Assembly: GCA_959599635.1 (NCBI GenBank) | Contig: CAUGJN010000098.1 | Span: 1 to 7,067, forward strand | Length of the DNA: 7,067 bases | Source of the DNA: an uncultured Collinsella sp. | Lineage (GTDB): Bacteria; Actinomycetota; Coriobacteriia; Coriobacteriales; Coriobacteriaceae | Direction: 5' to 3' | Shown: in pieces, positions 1-5,739 of the stretch | Position numbering within the stretch: the first letter of the stretch is position 1 | How the letters are laid out: every line of letters begins with the position of its first letter | Program-made: the position numbers and the translations under genes | The notes under the pieces: generated by a model | Database searches by the model: none | Told to the model about the DNA's origin: nothing | The model's input: the letters and a program-made list of their open reading frames with translations, nothing else

Positions 1-271
1 CATGTGGTCGCAGACGCTCGTGATCCACATGCTGCGCTCCCCGCGCCTGCCGAGCGCGCGCGACCACGCCGCGCCCGCGCTGTGCATCCTCACCGTGTTG
101 GGTCTGGCGCTCGTCACCTGGCTGCCGGCAAGCCCCATCGCCGATGCACTGGGCCTCACGCCGCTGCCGACGAGCTTCTTCGCGCTGCTCATCGGCATCG
201 TCTCCGCCTACATCGCGCTCACCCAGCTGGCCAAGCGCCGCTACATCGCCCGCCACGGCGAGCTGCTATAG
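1..271 (+). CDS. mgtA: Magnesium-translocating P-type ATPase, C-terminal end (partial)
   Basis: This is the last 89 or so residues of a P-type ATPase that moves Mg2+ across the cytoplasmic membrane; the catalytic part lies before the window. The visible part starts with SQTLVIHMLRSPRLP, which closely matches the SQTLIVHMIRTRRIP stretch I recall from the end of enterobacterial MgtA. It then shows two membrane segments (about residues 26-47 and 58-77 of the visible part), separated by the family-typical LPTSFF, and ends in a positively charged tail around TQLAKRRYIARHGELL. The ATG at position 2 is an internal methionine and not the start. The stop is TAG at 269-271. Related divalent-cation P-type ATPases share this C-terminal domain, so the Mg2+ assignment rests on the MgtA-like motifs. 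The gene converges with the LuxR-type gene on the other strand. Confidence 0.85.
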   Translation, partial: MWSQTLVIHMLRSPRLPSARDHAAPALCILTVLGLALVTWLPASPIADALGLTPLPTSFFALLIGIVSAYIALTQLAKRRYIARHGELL

Positions 272-300
272 TATCGTCGGCGCTATCGTCAAGAATGCGT

Positions 301-338
301 GGGCCGCCGCGACCCGCCCCCGCTGGCCGCGGCGGCCC
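301..338. repeat. GC-rich inverted repeat in convergent spacer
   Basis: GGGCCGCCGCG at 301-311 pairs perfectly with CGCGGCGGCCC at 328-338, leaving a 16-nt loop, 30 bp after the mgtA stop. Its position suggests a transcription end for mgtA, but neither side carries a T-run in the right orientation, so it is not a canonical intrinsic terminator. It could act as an RNA 3'-end stabiliser. Confidence 0.55.
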
Positions 339-347
339 AAAACAGCT

Positions 348-382
348 AAAAAAGCCCCGTCCCAAATGAGCTAGTTCTTGGG
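348..382 (-). terminator. Possible weak terminator after the LuxR-type gene
   Basis: Read on the minus strand, a short stem CCCAA/TTGGG (382-378 with 365-361) overlaps the end of the regulator gene. It is followed by ACGGGGC and a run of six T (353-348). The stem is short and separated from the T-run by seven bases, so this is a weak call based mainly on position and the T-run. Confidence 0.35.
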
Positions 383-1915
383 TGTCCAGGACCAGAAAAA
401 GTTGATGAGGGCCACACGTGAGGAGGCGCCGGTCTTTTTGTTGATCGAGGCGATATGACGGTAGAGCGTGGAGCGCGAAAGGAAGAGCGTTGCGGCGATG
501 TCTTGAACACTCTCGTGCGATGCGACCAAGGCCTCCAGAATATCGCGCTCGCGCTGCGTAAGCTCAAAGGCAGCGGCGAAGGCATCGAGGCGCTCATCGA
601 GCGTGAGCTCCGATGCCTCCGCGGGAGCGGGCTCGCTTTGGGTAGACACGGAGCCATCATCAAGGTCGTCGGCAGCAAACGCCAGCTCGTTCAGCGCCGC
701 AATGTCATCGGTCCTATGCCCAAACTGTCCCAGCAGTGAAATCGCAATACCCACAAACAGCACGAGCCCGGCACCCACCGCCAGCAGCACGTTCTGGCTC
801 GAAACGATCGCCACCGCCGGCGCCGTCACGAACATCGCGCAAACGTTGTTGATGACACGGCCCATGCACGGCCACAGATACGACCAGTGCGCATAAACCG
901 AAATGGCAGCAAATTTCGTCGTGAAAAACACCACGAAGAAGCCCGAACCCAGATAGAAAATCGCAATGGCCGCAAGCGCATTGCCGCCATTGCCGTCGAC
1001 GAGCAAGACAAAGAACGAAAGCGCGGACAACATGGCAGTGCAAGTCATGGTGATGTTCATATACGAACGATCGTGCAGGTCAAATAGGGCGCCGGCGAGC
1101 AGAGCGCTCACGCCCATCAGCAAGCGCGACCAATCGCCCAAGTCAACGGACCCTGCGGCTTGCGAGGTCGTGAGCCCTGCATTGAGGGCGGCAAACACAC
1201 CGGTAAGGCAGGCGATTGCGACCGTCAGACGCACCACGGCGCGCCGAAAAGCCGCCGTTGATTCAGAATCGTCTTGCCACTTGGCGCCAAACTCCGACGC
1301 ATCCACCGAAAGCTCGGCGATATCGGACTCGAGCCCAGGCTCAGATTCACCGCGCAGCTTGGCACGACGAGCGTCGTGGAGCAGCGCTACCTGCACAACC
1401 GCACAGGCAACAAGAACAAACTGTTGCGGAATCCCCGCGGGCATCACCATATGGTTGAGTACCTGCACCAGAACACCCAGGCCATACGAAAGTGCCGCCG
1501 CGCGCGCCAAATACGGCGTCCGCGCAAAGCGCCGCGCAAAGTTGGCGTGGGCGGTCGATCCGCAGTAGCCCAGCGTGCAGCATGCCATCAAACCGCCGGC
1601 AATGAGCACCCCAAACTGTACCGCCATAATCATCAGCAGCAATGCCGCTACCAGCAGCACGCCCGTGATGTCGCTCGTCGTATCGATCACACGGGGGCGG
1701 CGATAGTACAGAATAGGACGCACAAAAAAGCCGATCACGCTCGCACCGATGATGAGGCTCTCGTAGACAACGACCTCACTCGGCGGCACAAACTCGGCCA
1801 CACGCACGTCGAAGAGGTACTCGCCAGCCGAAAACGTAAAATAGAACAGCGCCAGGCATATAATCTCCCGAATGCCCCGACGAAAGTACGCGGCCGTGTC
1901 TCCCATACCTTTCAT
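371..1915 (-). CDS. LuxR-family regulator with multi-span membrane N-terminus
   Basis: This is a predicted membrane-anchored transcription regulator of 514 residues. About ten to twelve hydrophobic segments fill residues 15-395 in two blocks (about 15-180 and 225-395), separated by a charged, Glu/Asp-rich loop at 185-220. An acidic linker (403-440) leads to a C-terminal LuxR/GerE helix-turn-helix at about 452-506, with LTQRERDILEALVA, then VQDIAATLFLSRSTLYRHI as the recognition part, then KTGASSR. Proteins of this layout are abundant in Coriobacteriia, and their ligands are mostly unknown. The start at 1915 (MKGMGDTAAY) is chosen because hydrophobic, family-like sequence begins there. The frame stays open upstream to 2113, but those 66 residues look non-coding and run through a repeat. 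A second ATG at 1906 is possible. A run of nine G lies five bases before the ATG at 1915. The gene ends in TAG. Its signal and target genes cannot be read from sequence. Confidence 0.85.
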   Translation of the reverse strand: MKGMGDTAAYFRRGIREIICLALFYFTFSAGEYLFDVRVAEFVPPSEVVVYESLIIGASVIGFFVRPILYYRRPRVIDTTSDITGVLLVAALLLMIMAVQFGVLIAGGLMACCTLGYCGSTAHANFARRFARTPYLARAAALSYGLGVLVQVLNHMVMPAGIPQQFVLVACAVVQVALLHDARRAKLRGESEPGLESDIAELSVDASEFGAKWQDDSESTAAFRRAVVRLTVAIACLTGVFAALNAGLTTSQAAGSVDLGDWSRLLMGVSALLAGALFDLHDRSYMNITMTCTAMLSALSFFVLLVDGNGGNALAAIAIFYLGSGFFVVFFTTKFAAISVYAHWSYLWPCMGRVINNVCAMFVTAPAVAIVSSQNVLLAVGAGLVLFVGIAISLLGQFGHRTDDIAALNELAFAADDLDDGSVSTQSEPAPAEASELTLDERLDAFAAAFELTQRERDILEALVASHESVQDIAATLFLSRSTLYRHIASINKKTGASSRVALINFFWSWTPKN

Positions 1916-1920
1916 GAATA

Positions 1921-1929
1921 CCCCCCCCC
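1921..1929 (-). promoter_or_regulatory. G9 homopolymer in the ribosome-binding region of the LuxR-type gene
   Basis: On the coding (minus) strand nine consecutive G residues sit five bases before the ATG at 1915, where the Shine-Dalgarno sequence is expected. No other purine-rich SD is visible for this start. Tracts of this kind are prone to slipped-strand length change, so the tract may alter translation initiation. Confidence 0.55.
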
Positions 1930-1955
1930 GCAGTCGTTTAATTGCCTGCAAATCT

Positions 1956-1961
1956 ATTCTA
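1956..1961 (-). promoter_or_regulatory. Candidate -10 box for the LuxR-type gene
   Basis: TAGAAT (minus strand) matches TATAAT at five of six positions. It would start transcription about 34 bases before the ATG at 1915, placing the G9 tract inside the leader. No convincing -35 hexamer is found at 16-18 bases, so the call is tentative. Confidence 0.3.
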
Positions 1962-2106
1962 TTAGAGAACCAGTCCCAATATCGAACCCATCCTCGAAAT
2001 GCCGCCAATTTGACCCCAACAGCCCACGGCATACACCGGTTTTGAGCCGCATGACCCAGAAGATGCACGCGCGACTTCCAGCCCGGCAAGGAGCGTCCCC
2101 AACTGT

Positions 2107-2135
2107 CACTCATTTAAGTACGTCCCCAATGAGTG
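2107..2135. repeat. 29-bp repeat, copy 1
   Basis: The unit begins CACTCATTTAAGT, contains GTCCCCAA and ends AATGAGTG. Its ends form an 8-bp inverted repeat (CACTCATT 2107-2114, AATGAGTG 2128-2135) around a 13-nt loop. It matches copy 2 at 26 of 29 positions. Confidence 0.8.
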
Positions 2136-2154
2136 CAAGTGCCAATCAAATGAC

Positions 2155-2218
2155 GAGAGTGGATAATCTCCCACTTTGAGCCTGTATGAAGGCCAAAAAC
2201 GGAAGATTATCCACTCTC
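2155..2218. repeat. 64-bp imperfect palindrome
   Basis: The arm GAGAGTGGATAATCT (2155-2169) pairs perfectly with AGATTATCCACTCTC (2204-2218). Inner pairs CC/GG (2171-2172 with 2201-2202), TTT/AAA (2175-2177 with 2196-2198) and GCCT/AGGC (2180-2183 with 2190-2193) share the same centre (2186.5), leaving a 6-nt loop. It could form a long hairpin in single-stranded DNA or RNA. It lacks a T-run and so does not look like an intrinsic terminator for the hydrolase gene. Confidence 0.8.
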
Positions 2219-2239
2219 ATTCTGCGGATAGTCATTGGG

Positions 2240-2268
2240 CACTCATTTAAGTCTGTCCCCAATGAGTA
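2240..2268. repeat. 29-bp repeat, copy 2
   Basis: This is a direct repeat of the unit at 2107-2135, in the same orientation, differing at three positions (CT instead of AC after TTTAAGT, and the last base). Its ACTCATT/AATGAGT ends again form an inverted repeat. Confidence 0.8.
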
Positions 2269-2295
2269 GGAGTAGTAAATGCTGGAGAAGAGCCG

Positions 2296-3609
2296 TTAGC
2301 GCTCGGGTGTCAGGATCACCAGAGCGTCGTGCTCAAAGGGATGCTGCGCCACGCGCACGGTGCCGTCACCGTTGTCACGGACGGGCAGTTTTGCGATGCG
2401 CTTGTCCTCCATGTCGAGGACCGTCGCCGTCCAGCCACGCGCGCCGTCGAGCTTAAACTTGAGCGCCGTGGTGCGCGGCAGGTACGTGACGACGCGATCG
2501 CCAACGCGCGCCACACGGATGGCCTCGCGCGCGTCATCGAGCAGCTCCTGCGCCGGAACCACGGCAAGCGCATCGTCACCGGCAGTAGCGCCTAGGCTGG
2601 CAAGCACATGCTCGATCGCGCCAAAGTCCCACACACCCGCAAACTGCAGGCACTCTTGCCAGCGGAAGGGCATGTCAAAGCCCTCGCCCAGGACCGAACC
2701 CTGGCTGCGCGATGTCTGCCAGTTCCAAACGCCGTGCGCGCCATAGGTCACGCCGGCACTGGCGCCGGCAAGAATCGACGACCATACGCTCGCGCGGCAA
2801 TCCTGCGCGGTAAAACGCCAGTAGACGTTGCGCGACGCACCCATCTGCTCGTAGCAAGGCTCGGAGTTGACCATCGGCTTTTTGGGATAGTTGGCGATAA
2901 AGTCCTGCGGCAAGTGCCAAGCCTCGGGCTGGCCCTCGTAGTTGTGGCCGGGCTGGAACATGTAAAAGTCCAGACGGCCCAGATACTGCGCCGGAATGGT
3001 ACGATTGCCGCGGTTGATATGCATGGTGCGCAGTGCCTCGGGCGCGCGCTTGACGACCTCGTCGAGCGCGTCCTCGTAATAGACGATCGCCTCGTCGCCG
3101 GCAAAGTCGGTATCGCCCGTCACTACGTAGACGGGGTCGAACTCGCCCAGGTTCTCGACGACGCGGGCAACGTGGGCACGGACCTCCTCACGCGGCATAA
3201 CCTCGGCGCCGCAACGCTCGGCGATCTTGGCACCCCAGGTACCGGGCACGTAGTTGCACCACATAAGCACGAGCGCCGGACGGATGCCGTGCTCGACGGC
3301 AGCACGGCACATGGCGGCGGCGCGGTCCCAATATGCCTGGTTGGGACGGGACCAATCAAAGTGCACGCCGTCCTCGCTGGCATAGGGCCAAATGCCCAAG
3401 TCGGGGCAGCAGCGATCCCACTGCGGCAGCGTGTTGATCTGCAGCACGTTCATGCCCTGCTCGGCACGGCGGGTCAGGTAGTAGTCCCAATCCACCTCGG
3501 TGATGCTCGTGAATGCACTCCAGCACGTATCGGCAAACCAAAAGAACGGCTTGCCGTCGCAGAGGAACCCGTCCTCACGGGTATTGACGGTCAGTTTTCC
3601 CAAGCTCAT
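2296..3609 (-). CDS. DUF4038 / apiosidase-like (GH140-like) glycoside hydrolase, cytoplasmic
   Basis: This 437-residue protein is a predicted retaining glycoside hydrolase. Residues about 10-340 match the DUF4038 TIM-barrel pattern: PFFWFADTCWSAF at 21-33, the QGMNVLQINTLPQW strand at 51-64, VTGDTDF at 163-169 and MVNSEPCYE at 246-254. By analogy with GH140 apiosidases, D166 (or D168) is a candidate acid/base and E250 the nucleophile. A small beta-rich domain (about 345-437) resembles the C-terminal 'collagen-binding-like' domain common in the family. There is no signal peptide, so it should act in the cytoplasm, fitting a substrate delivered by the adjacent PTS. The ATG at 3609 has AAAGG six bases upstream; the stop is TAA. 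The gene lies downstream of the PTS on the same strand, but a hairpin and a candidate promoter lie between them. The exact substrate is not readable; apiosides or other plant glycosides are possibilities. Confidence 0.8.
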   Translation of the reverse strand: MSLGKLTVNTREDGFLCDGKPFFWFADTCWSAFTSITEVDWDYYLTRRAEQGMNVLQINTLPQWDRCCPDLGIWPYASEDGVHFDWSRPNQAYWDRAAAMCRAAVEHGIRPALVLMWCNYVPGTWGAKIAERCGAEVMPREEVRAHVARVVENLGEFDPVYVVTGDTDFAGDEAIVYYEDALDEVVKRAPEALRTMHINRGNRTIPAQYLGRLDFYMFQPGHNYEGQPEAWHLPQDFIANYPKKPMVNSEPCYEQMGASRNVYWRFTAQDCRASVWSSILAGASAGVTYGAHGVWNWQTSRSQGSVLGEGFDMPFRWQECLQFAGVWDFGAIEHVLASLGATAGDDALAVVPAQELLDDAREAIRVARVGDRVVTYLPRTTALKFKLDGARGWTATVLDMEDKRIAKLPVRDNGDGTVRVAQHPFEHDALVILTPER

Positions 3610-3667
3610 ATGGCACCTTTCTCTTGGGGAGACTTGCTAGGAGGGAGGTAAAGAAGTCGCCTGCCGC

Positions 3668-3676
3668 ATTATCACA
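3668..3676 (-). promoter_or_regulatory. Candidate extended -10 promoter for the hydrolase gene
   Basis: TGTGATAAT on the minus strand fits an extended -10 (TGn plus a five-of-six TATAAT match). It would give a leader of about 50 bases before the ATG at 3609. No good -35 is seen. Its place after the hairpin at 3765-3794 suggests the hydrolase can be transcribed independently of the PTS gene. Confidence 0.35.
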
Positions 3677-3747
3677 GTAGGGTCTGCGGCTGCAGTTGCT
3701 CAGCTCAAATTGAACGCACGCGAAGCACAGGGCCCTTACGTCTCTCC

Positions 3748-3795
3748 TAAAAAGTCTACAGGAAGGCCCCGCCGGGCTTATACCAAGCGGGGCCC
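3748..3795 (-). terminator. Terminator-like hairpin after the PTS gene
   Basis: On the minus strand GGCCCCGC (3794-3787) pairs with GCGGGGCC (3772-3765) as an 8-bp GC stem around a 14-nt loop that holds a small GCTT/AAGC inner pairing. TTCCTGTAG and then TTTTT (about 3752-3748) follow. The T-run is displaced from the stem, so termination may be partial, allowing some readthrough into the hydrolase gene about 140 bases further on. Confidence 0.6.
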
Positions 3796-3835
3796 TGTCG
3801 TGTAGGGGGTCTTATTTAGACCGAGGCTGGGGCGA

Positions 3836-5068
3836 CTAGGCCTCCATCTCGGCGAGCTCCTCCTTGGAGAAGCCGGTGAAGTAAACCACGACGGCGGACA
3901 CGATGCACGCGACAGCCATACCGACAACGGCACAGATGGTGTTCTCGAGACCACCCTGGAGGTAGCAAAGGAATACCAGGAAGTTCGTGGCCATGGCACC
4001 AATGTAGAGAGTAACGTGGAGCAGCGCGGAGACGAGGGCGCCAGCGGCACCACCGATAATCATGCCGATCATGGTGCGACGGAAACGAAGCACGGTACCG
4101 AAGAGCGCAGGCTCGGTAACGCCACCGAGGAGTGCGGAGACGACGTAGCCGGCGCACAGGCCCTTCTCCTCCTTATTGCGGATGCGGAGGAAGGCACCGA
4201 TGGCACAGCCCCAAACGGCGGTCATGGCACAGTTAGTAGCAACGAACAGGAAGGGGTCGTAACCAACCTGCATGATGTGGACCATGGCGATCATGAGGAC
4301 CGGCATGTGCATGCCGGCAACGACGAACAGCTGCCAGAAGGCACCAAGGATCACCATGGCGAGGATGGTAAACACACCGCCGAAGTTCTGCAGGCCGAAG
4401 AGGACGGCAGCGACGCCCTGGCCGAGCAGGTCGCCGATAGGAGCGAGGCACAGGAACATGATGGGGACGACGACGATCATGGTGAAGAAGGGGGTGAAGA
4501 GCGTGGACAGAACGTCGGGCACATGCTTCTTCATGAACTTTTCAACCACATAGAGCACAGGCACGGTGAGCATGATGGGCAGAACCGTCTGCGAATAGTT
4601 AGCAGCAGCGATCTGGATACCGTAAACGCTCATCATCGAGCCCTCGGCAGCGGCCGAGACAATGCTCGGGGCAACAAGGATGCCACCGCAGAGCAGGCCG
4701 AGCATCGGGTTGGTGCCGAGCTTCTTTGCGGCTGCATATCCCAGGTAGATTGGCAGGAAGTAAAAGCCGGCCTCGTACAACGTGGTATTAAAGAACGTGT
4801 ACGTGGGATCGGTTTCAGACAGAAGACCGAATACCTGCGGACCGAGGACGACAGCAAAGGTACGGAACAGACCAGCAGCCATAACCAGCGGGATAAGCTG
4901 GACCATCGTGCCGGAGAGGTAGTCGAGAGTCGCGTTGCCGATGCCCTTGAGCGTAAGCTTCTCCTTGGGAGCGTCGTCGAGGTTCTCGTCGACGGCGGCA
5001 CCGCGTGTAACACCGGAGATGGCGACAAACTCGTCAAGAACCTTGGGCACGTTCTGACCGATAATGAC
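3836..5068 (-). CDS. PTS beta-glucoside-type EIIC domain (separated from EIIB by an amber stop)
   Basis: This is the membrane channel part of a sugar phosphotransferase system of the glucose/beta-glucoside family, which moves the sugar inward during phosphorylation. Reading from just after the TAG, it starts VIIGQNVPKV, which is really the end of an EIIB fold. A linker follows, then about ten hydrophobic segments. Family marks are GFYFLPIYLGYAAAKKLGTNP, NYSQTVLPIMLTVPVLYVVEKF, AGMHMPVL and the substrate-site motif GVTEPALFG (residues 379-387 counted from the EIIB start). There is no EIIA domain, so phosphate would come from a separate EIIA. It ends in TAG, followed by a terminator-like hairpin. 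A possible restart is the GTG at 5050, but no convincing SD precedes it. The membrane domain shows no other damage, which suggests either a recent mutation or separate expression. Confidence 0.75.
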   Translation of the reverse strand, partial: VIIGQNVPKVLDEFVAISGVTRGAAVDENLDDAPKEKLTLKGIGNATLDYLSGTMVQLIPLVMAAGLFRTFAVVLGPQVFGLLSETDPTYTFFNTTLYEAGFYFLPIYLGYAAAKKLGTNPMLGLLCGGILVAPSIVSAAAEGSMMSVYGIQIAAANYSQTVLPIMLTVPVLYVVEKFMKKHVPDVLSTLFTPFFTMIVVVPIMFLCLAPIGDLLGQGVAAVLFGLQNFGGVFTILAMVILGAFWQLFVVAGMHMPVLMIAMVHIMQVGYDPFLFVATNCAMTAVWGCAIGAFLRIRNKEEKGLCAGYVVSALLGGVTEPALFGTVLRFRRTMIGMIIGGAAGALVSALLHVTLYIGAMATNFLVFLCYLQGGLENTICAVVGMAVACIVSAVVVYFTGFSKEELAEMEA

Positions 5069-5071
5069 CTA
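5069..5071 (-). other. In-frame amber codon replacing a conserved glutamine in EIIBC
   Basis: CTC-TAG-GTC interrupts an otherwise continuous 473-codon EIIBC frame (5257 to 3836) at codon 63, where the family normally has Gln (CAG). TAG is also the normal stop of mgtA, the LuxR-type gene and this gene itself, so a recoded genetic code is unlikely. Confidence 0.8.
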
Positions 5072-5257
5072 GAGCTGGCTGCCGGAGAACTGGCAACCCA
5101 AAACGCCCTTGATCTTCTTAATCTTCTCGACCTCGGCCTTGTTGTTGTCCTTGAGCGTAAGGCGCAGACGCGTCATGCAGTTGGTGGCGATCTTGACGTT
5201 CTCGGCGCCACCAACGAGCTCGAGGACCTCGGTGGCAATCTGCTTGTTGTCTGCCAT
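5069..5257 (-). CDS. PTS EIIB domain, truncated by in-frame TAG
   Basis: This is the N-terminal phosphocarrier domain of a beta-glucoside-type EIIBC protein. It takes phosphate from EIIA on a cysteine and passes it to the sugar. MADNKQIATEVLELVGGAENVKIATNCMTRLRLTL-type sequence gives the typical EIIB start, with the phosphorylated cysteine at C27 in NCMTRLR. The ATG at 5257 is preceded by GAGGAGG about seven bases upstream; an earlier TTG at 5272 overlaps that SD and is unlikely. The frame stops after 62 residues (GSQL, TAG at 5071-5069) and continues in the same frame as VIIGQNVPKV, the usual EIIB ending. The domain therefore lacks its last strand and helix and should not fold or dock normally. 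Other members read GxQxQVxIG here, so a CAG-to-TAG change is the simplest cause. Confidence 0.8.
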   Translation of the reverse strand: MADNKQIATEVLELVGGAENVKIATNCMTRLRLTLKDNNKAEVEKIKKIKGVLGCQFSGSQL

Positions 5258-5355
5258 GGGACCCCTCCTCAATAATTGTGCGGCGTACCTAACGCCGCGA
5301 CTTGCATGGACCCTTACCGCTATAACCCCTTACGGCGGCCCGGGCTTTAACGTTG

Positions 5356-5376
5356 CAGTAAACAATTTGTTTACTG
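5356..5376. promoter_or_regulatory. Perfect 21-bp palindrome, probable operator near the PTS promoter
   Basis: CAGTAAACAA (5356-5365) and its exact complement TTGTTTACTG (5367-5376) flank a central T, with AACGTT on both outer sides (5349-5354, 5377-5382). Two further GTTTAC copies follow at 5380 and 5394. The size and symmetry fit a dimeric repressor site. The family of the regulator cannot be told from the site alone. Confidence 0.6.
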
Positions 5377-5392
5377 AACGTTTACGGGCTTT

Positions 5393-5422
5393 AGTTTACA
5401 CGGAGTGCCTGATTTGTGGCAA
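5393..5422 (-). promoter_or_regulatory. Candidate PTS promoter
   Basis: On the minus strand TTGCCA (5422-5417, five of six to TTGACA) and TAAACT (5398-5393, four of six to TATAAT) are 18 bases apart. A start near 5386 would place the 21-bp palindrome just downstream (+10 to +30), a usual repressor position. The -10 overlaps a GTTTAC half-site. This is a pattern match only. Confidence 0.3.
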
Positions 5423-5593
5423 TTTTGCCGTCTGAAGTCCGGTGAACGGTAGGAAATGGGGGGTAAGCGTATTTAGACGGTAGAAGATGTCTATTTGACC
5501 AGATATTGATATATGGCTATTTACGTGGGCTTTTATTTTGATAAACACCTTTGTAACGAGCTGGCTCATCAACAAAAGTCCTGCTAGTTAATA

Positions 5594-5609
5594 GTAAACG
5601 TCTGTTTAG
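5594..5609. promoter_or_regulatory. Inverted GTAAAC/GTTTAG pair, operator-like
   Basis: TAAAC (5595-5599) and GTTTA (5604-5608) form an inverted pair with a 4-base centre. The half-sites match the two perfect palindromes in this intergenic region, though the spacing differs. Confidence 0.4.
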
Positions 5610-5676
5610 TAGTTCATTGCGTGTTCAGTTTTACCGTTTACCGAGTTCATCTGCTCATTCTACAGTTCTGCATTAA

Positions 5677-5692
5677 ACTAAACATGTTTAGT
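5677..5692. promoter_or_regulatory. Perfect 16-bp palindrome, probable operator near the esterase start
   Basis: ACTAAACATGTTTAGT is a perfect palindrome 47 bases before the esterase ATG, using the same TAAAC/GTTTA half-site as the palindrome near the PTS. A weak TTTACC-18-TACAGT promoter (5637-5666) would place it at about +5 to +20. A further GTTTAGT half-site lies at 5709-5715. Confidence 0.5.
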
Positions 5693-5739
5693 CTGTATTG
5701 CCGCCCTTGTTTAGTACTTGCGGCACAAAGGAGTAGCTC

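Larger units (their letters stand above)
2093..2268. mobile_element. Non-coding palindromic repeat element, REP/MITE-like
   Basis: Two near-identical 29-bp repeats flank a long imperfect palindrome, and a third GTCCCCAA copy lies just outside at 2095-2102. The whole block is about 175 bp, encodes nothing convincing and sits between two genes. A hairpin bordered by short conserved repeats is the architecture of REP/BIME sequences moved by Y1 (RAYT) transposases or of a small MITE. No transposase gene is in the window and no clear target-site duplication was found, so the mobile assignment is inferred. Confidence 0.5.
1916..2295. other. Non-coding region between hydrolase and LuxR-type gene
   Basis: This 380-bp stretch holds the G9 tract and candidate -10 box near the regulator, then about 130 bases with no recognisable feature (1962-2092). 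A palindromic repeat element follows (2093-2268), then 27 bases leading to the hydrolase stop codon. I see no supported gene; open frames here give low-complexity, arginine-rich or otherwise unconvincing peptides. Confidence 0.7.
5258..5739. other. Divergent AT-rich intergenic region with operator-like sites
   Basis: This 482-bp spacer between the PTS gene (leftward) and the esterase gene (rightward) is much more AT-rich than the genes. It contains two perfect palindromes, a third inverted pair and further GTTTAC or GTTTAG half-sites, plus a small CGGCG/CGCCG stem (5281-5285, 5293-5297) in the PTS leader. The middle part (about 5430-5590) has only scattered AT-rich promoter-like sequence and no supported gene. 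Confidence 0.65.

Noticed and set aside
1916..2113. N-terminal extension of the LuxR-type protein to an upstream ATG
   Set aside because: The 66 extra residues are not hydrophobic or family-like, and the upstream ATG lies inside the 29-bp repeat; the ATG at 1915 begins the expected membrane domain.
2155..2218. TTATCCACT in the palindrome arms as DnaA boxes or an origin
   Set aside because: The match to TTATCCACA is one base short, occurs only as the two palindrome arms, and there is no cluster of boxes nor dnaA/dnaN neighbourhood.
2608..3651. Plus-strand open frame (347 codons) opposite the DUF4038 hydrolase
   Set aside because: It is antisense to a clear hydrolase gene and lacks any domain signal or a convincing SD.
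5069..5071. TAG recoded as glutamine, as in some phages
   Set aside because: mgtA, the LuxR-type gene and the EIIC itself all end at TAG at family-typical positions, so TAG is a normal stop here.
4016..5275. Long plus-strand open frame (419 codons) opposite the PTS gene
   Set aside because: The product is a His/Asp/Glu-rich low-complexity shadow, whereas the minus strand encodes clear EIIB and EIIC motifs.
5273..5739. BglG/LicT-type antiterminator site in the PTS leader
   Set aside because: No RAT-like sequence overlapping an intrinsic terminator is seen between the candidate promoter and the PTS start; the small CGGCG stem has no T-run.
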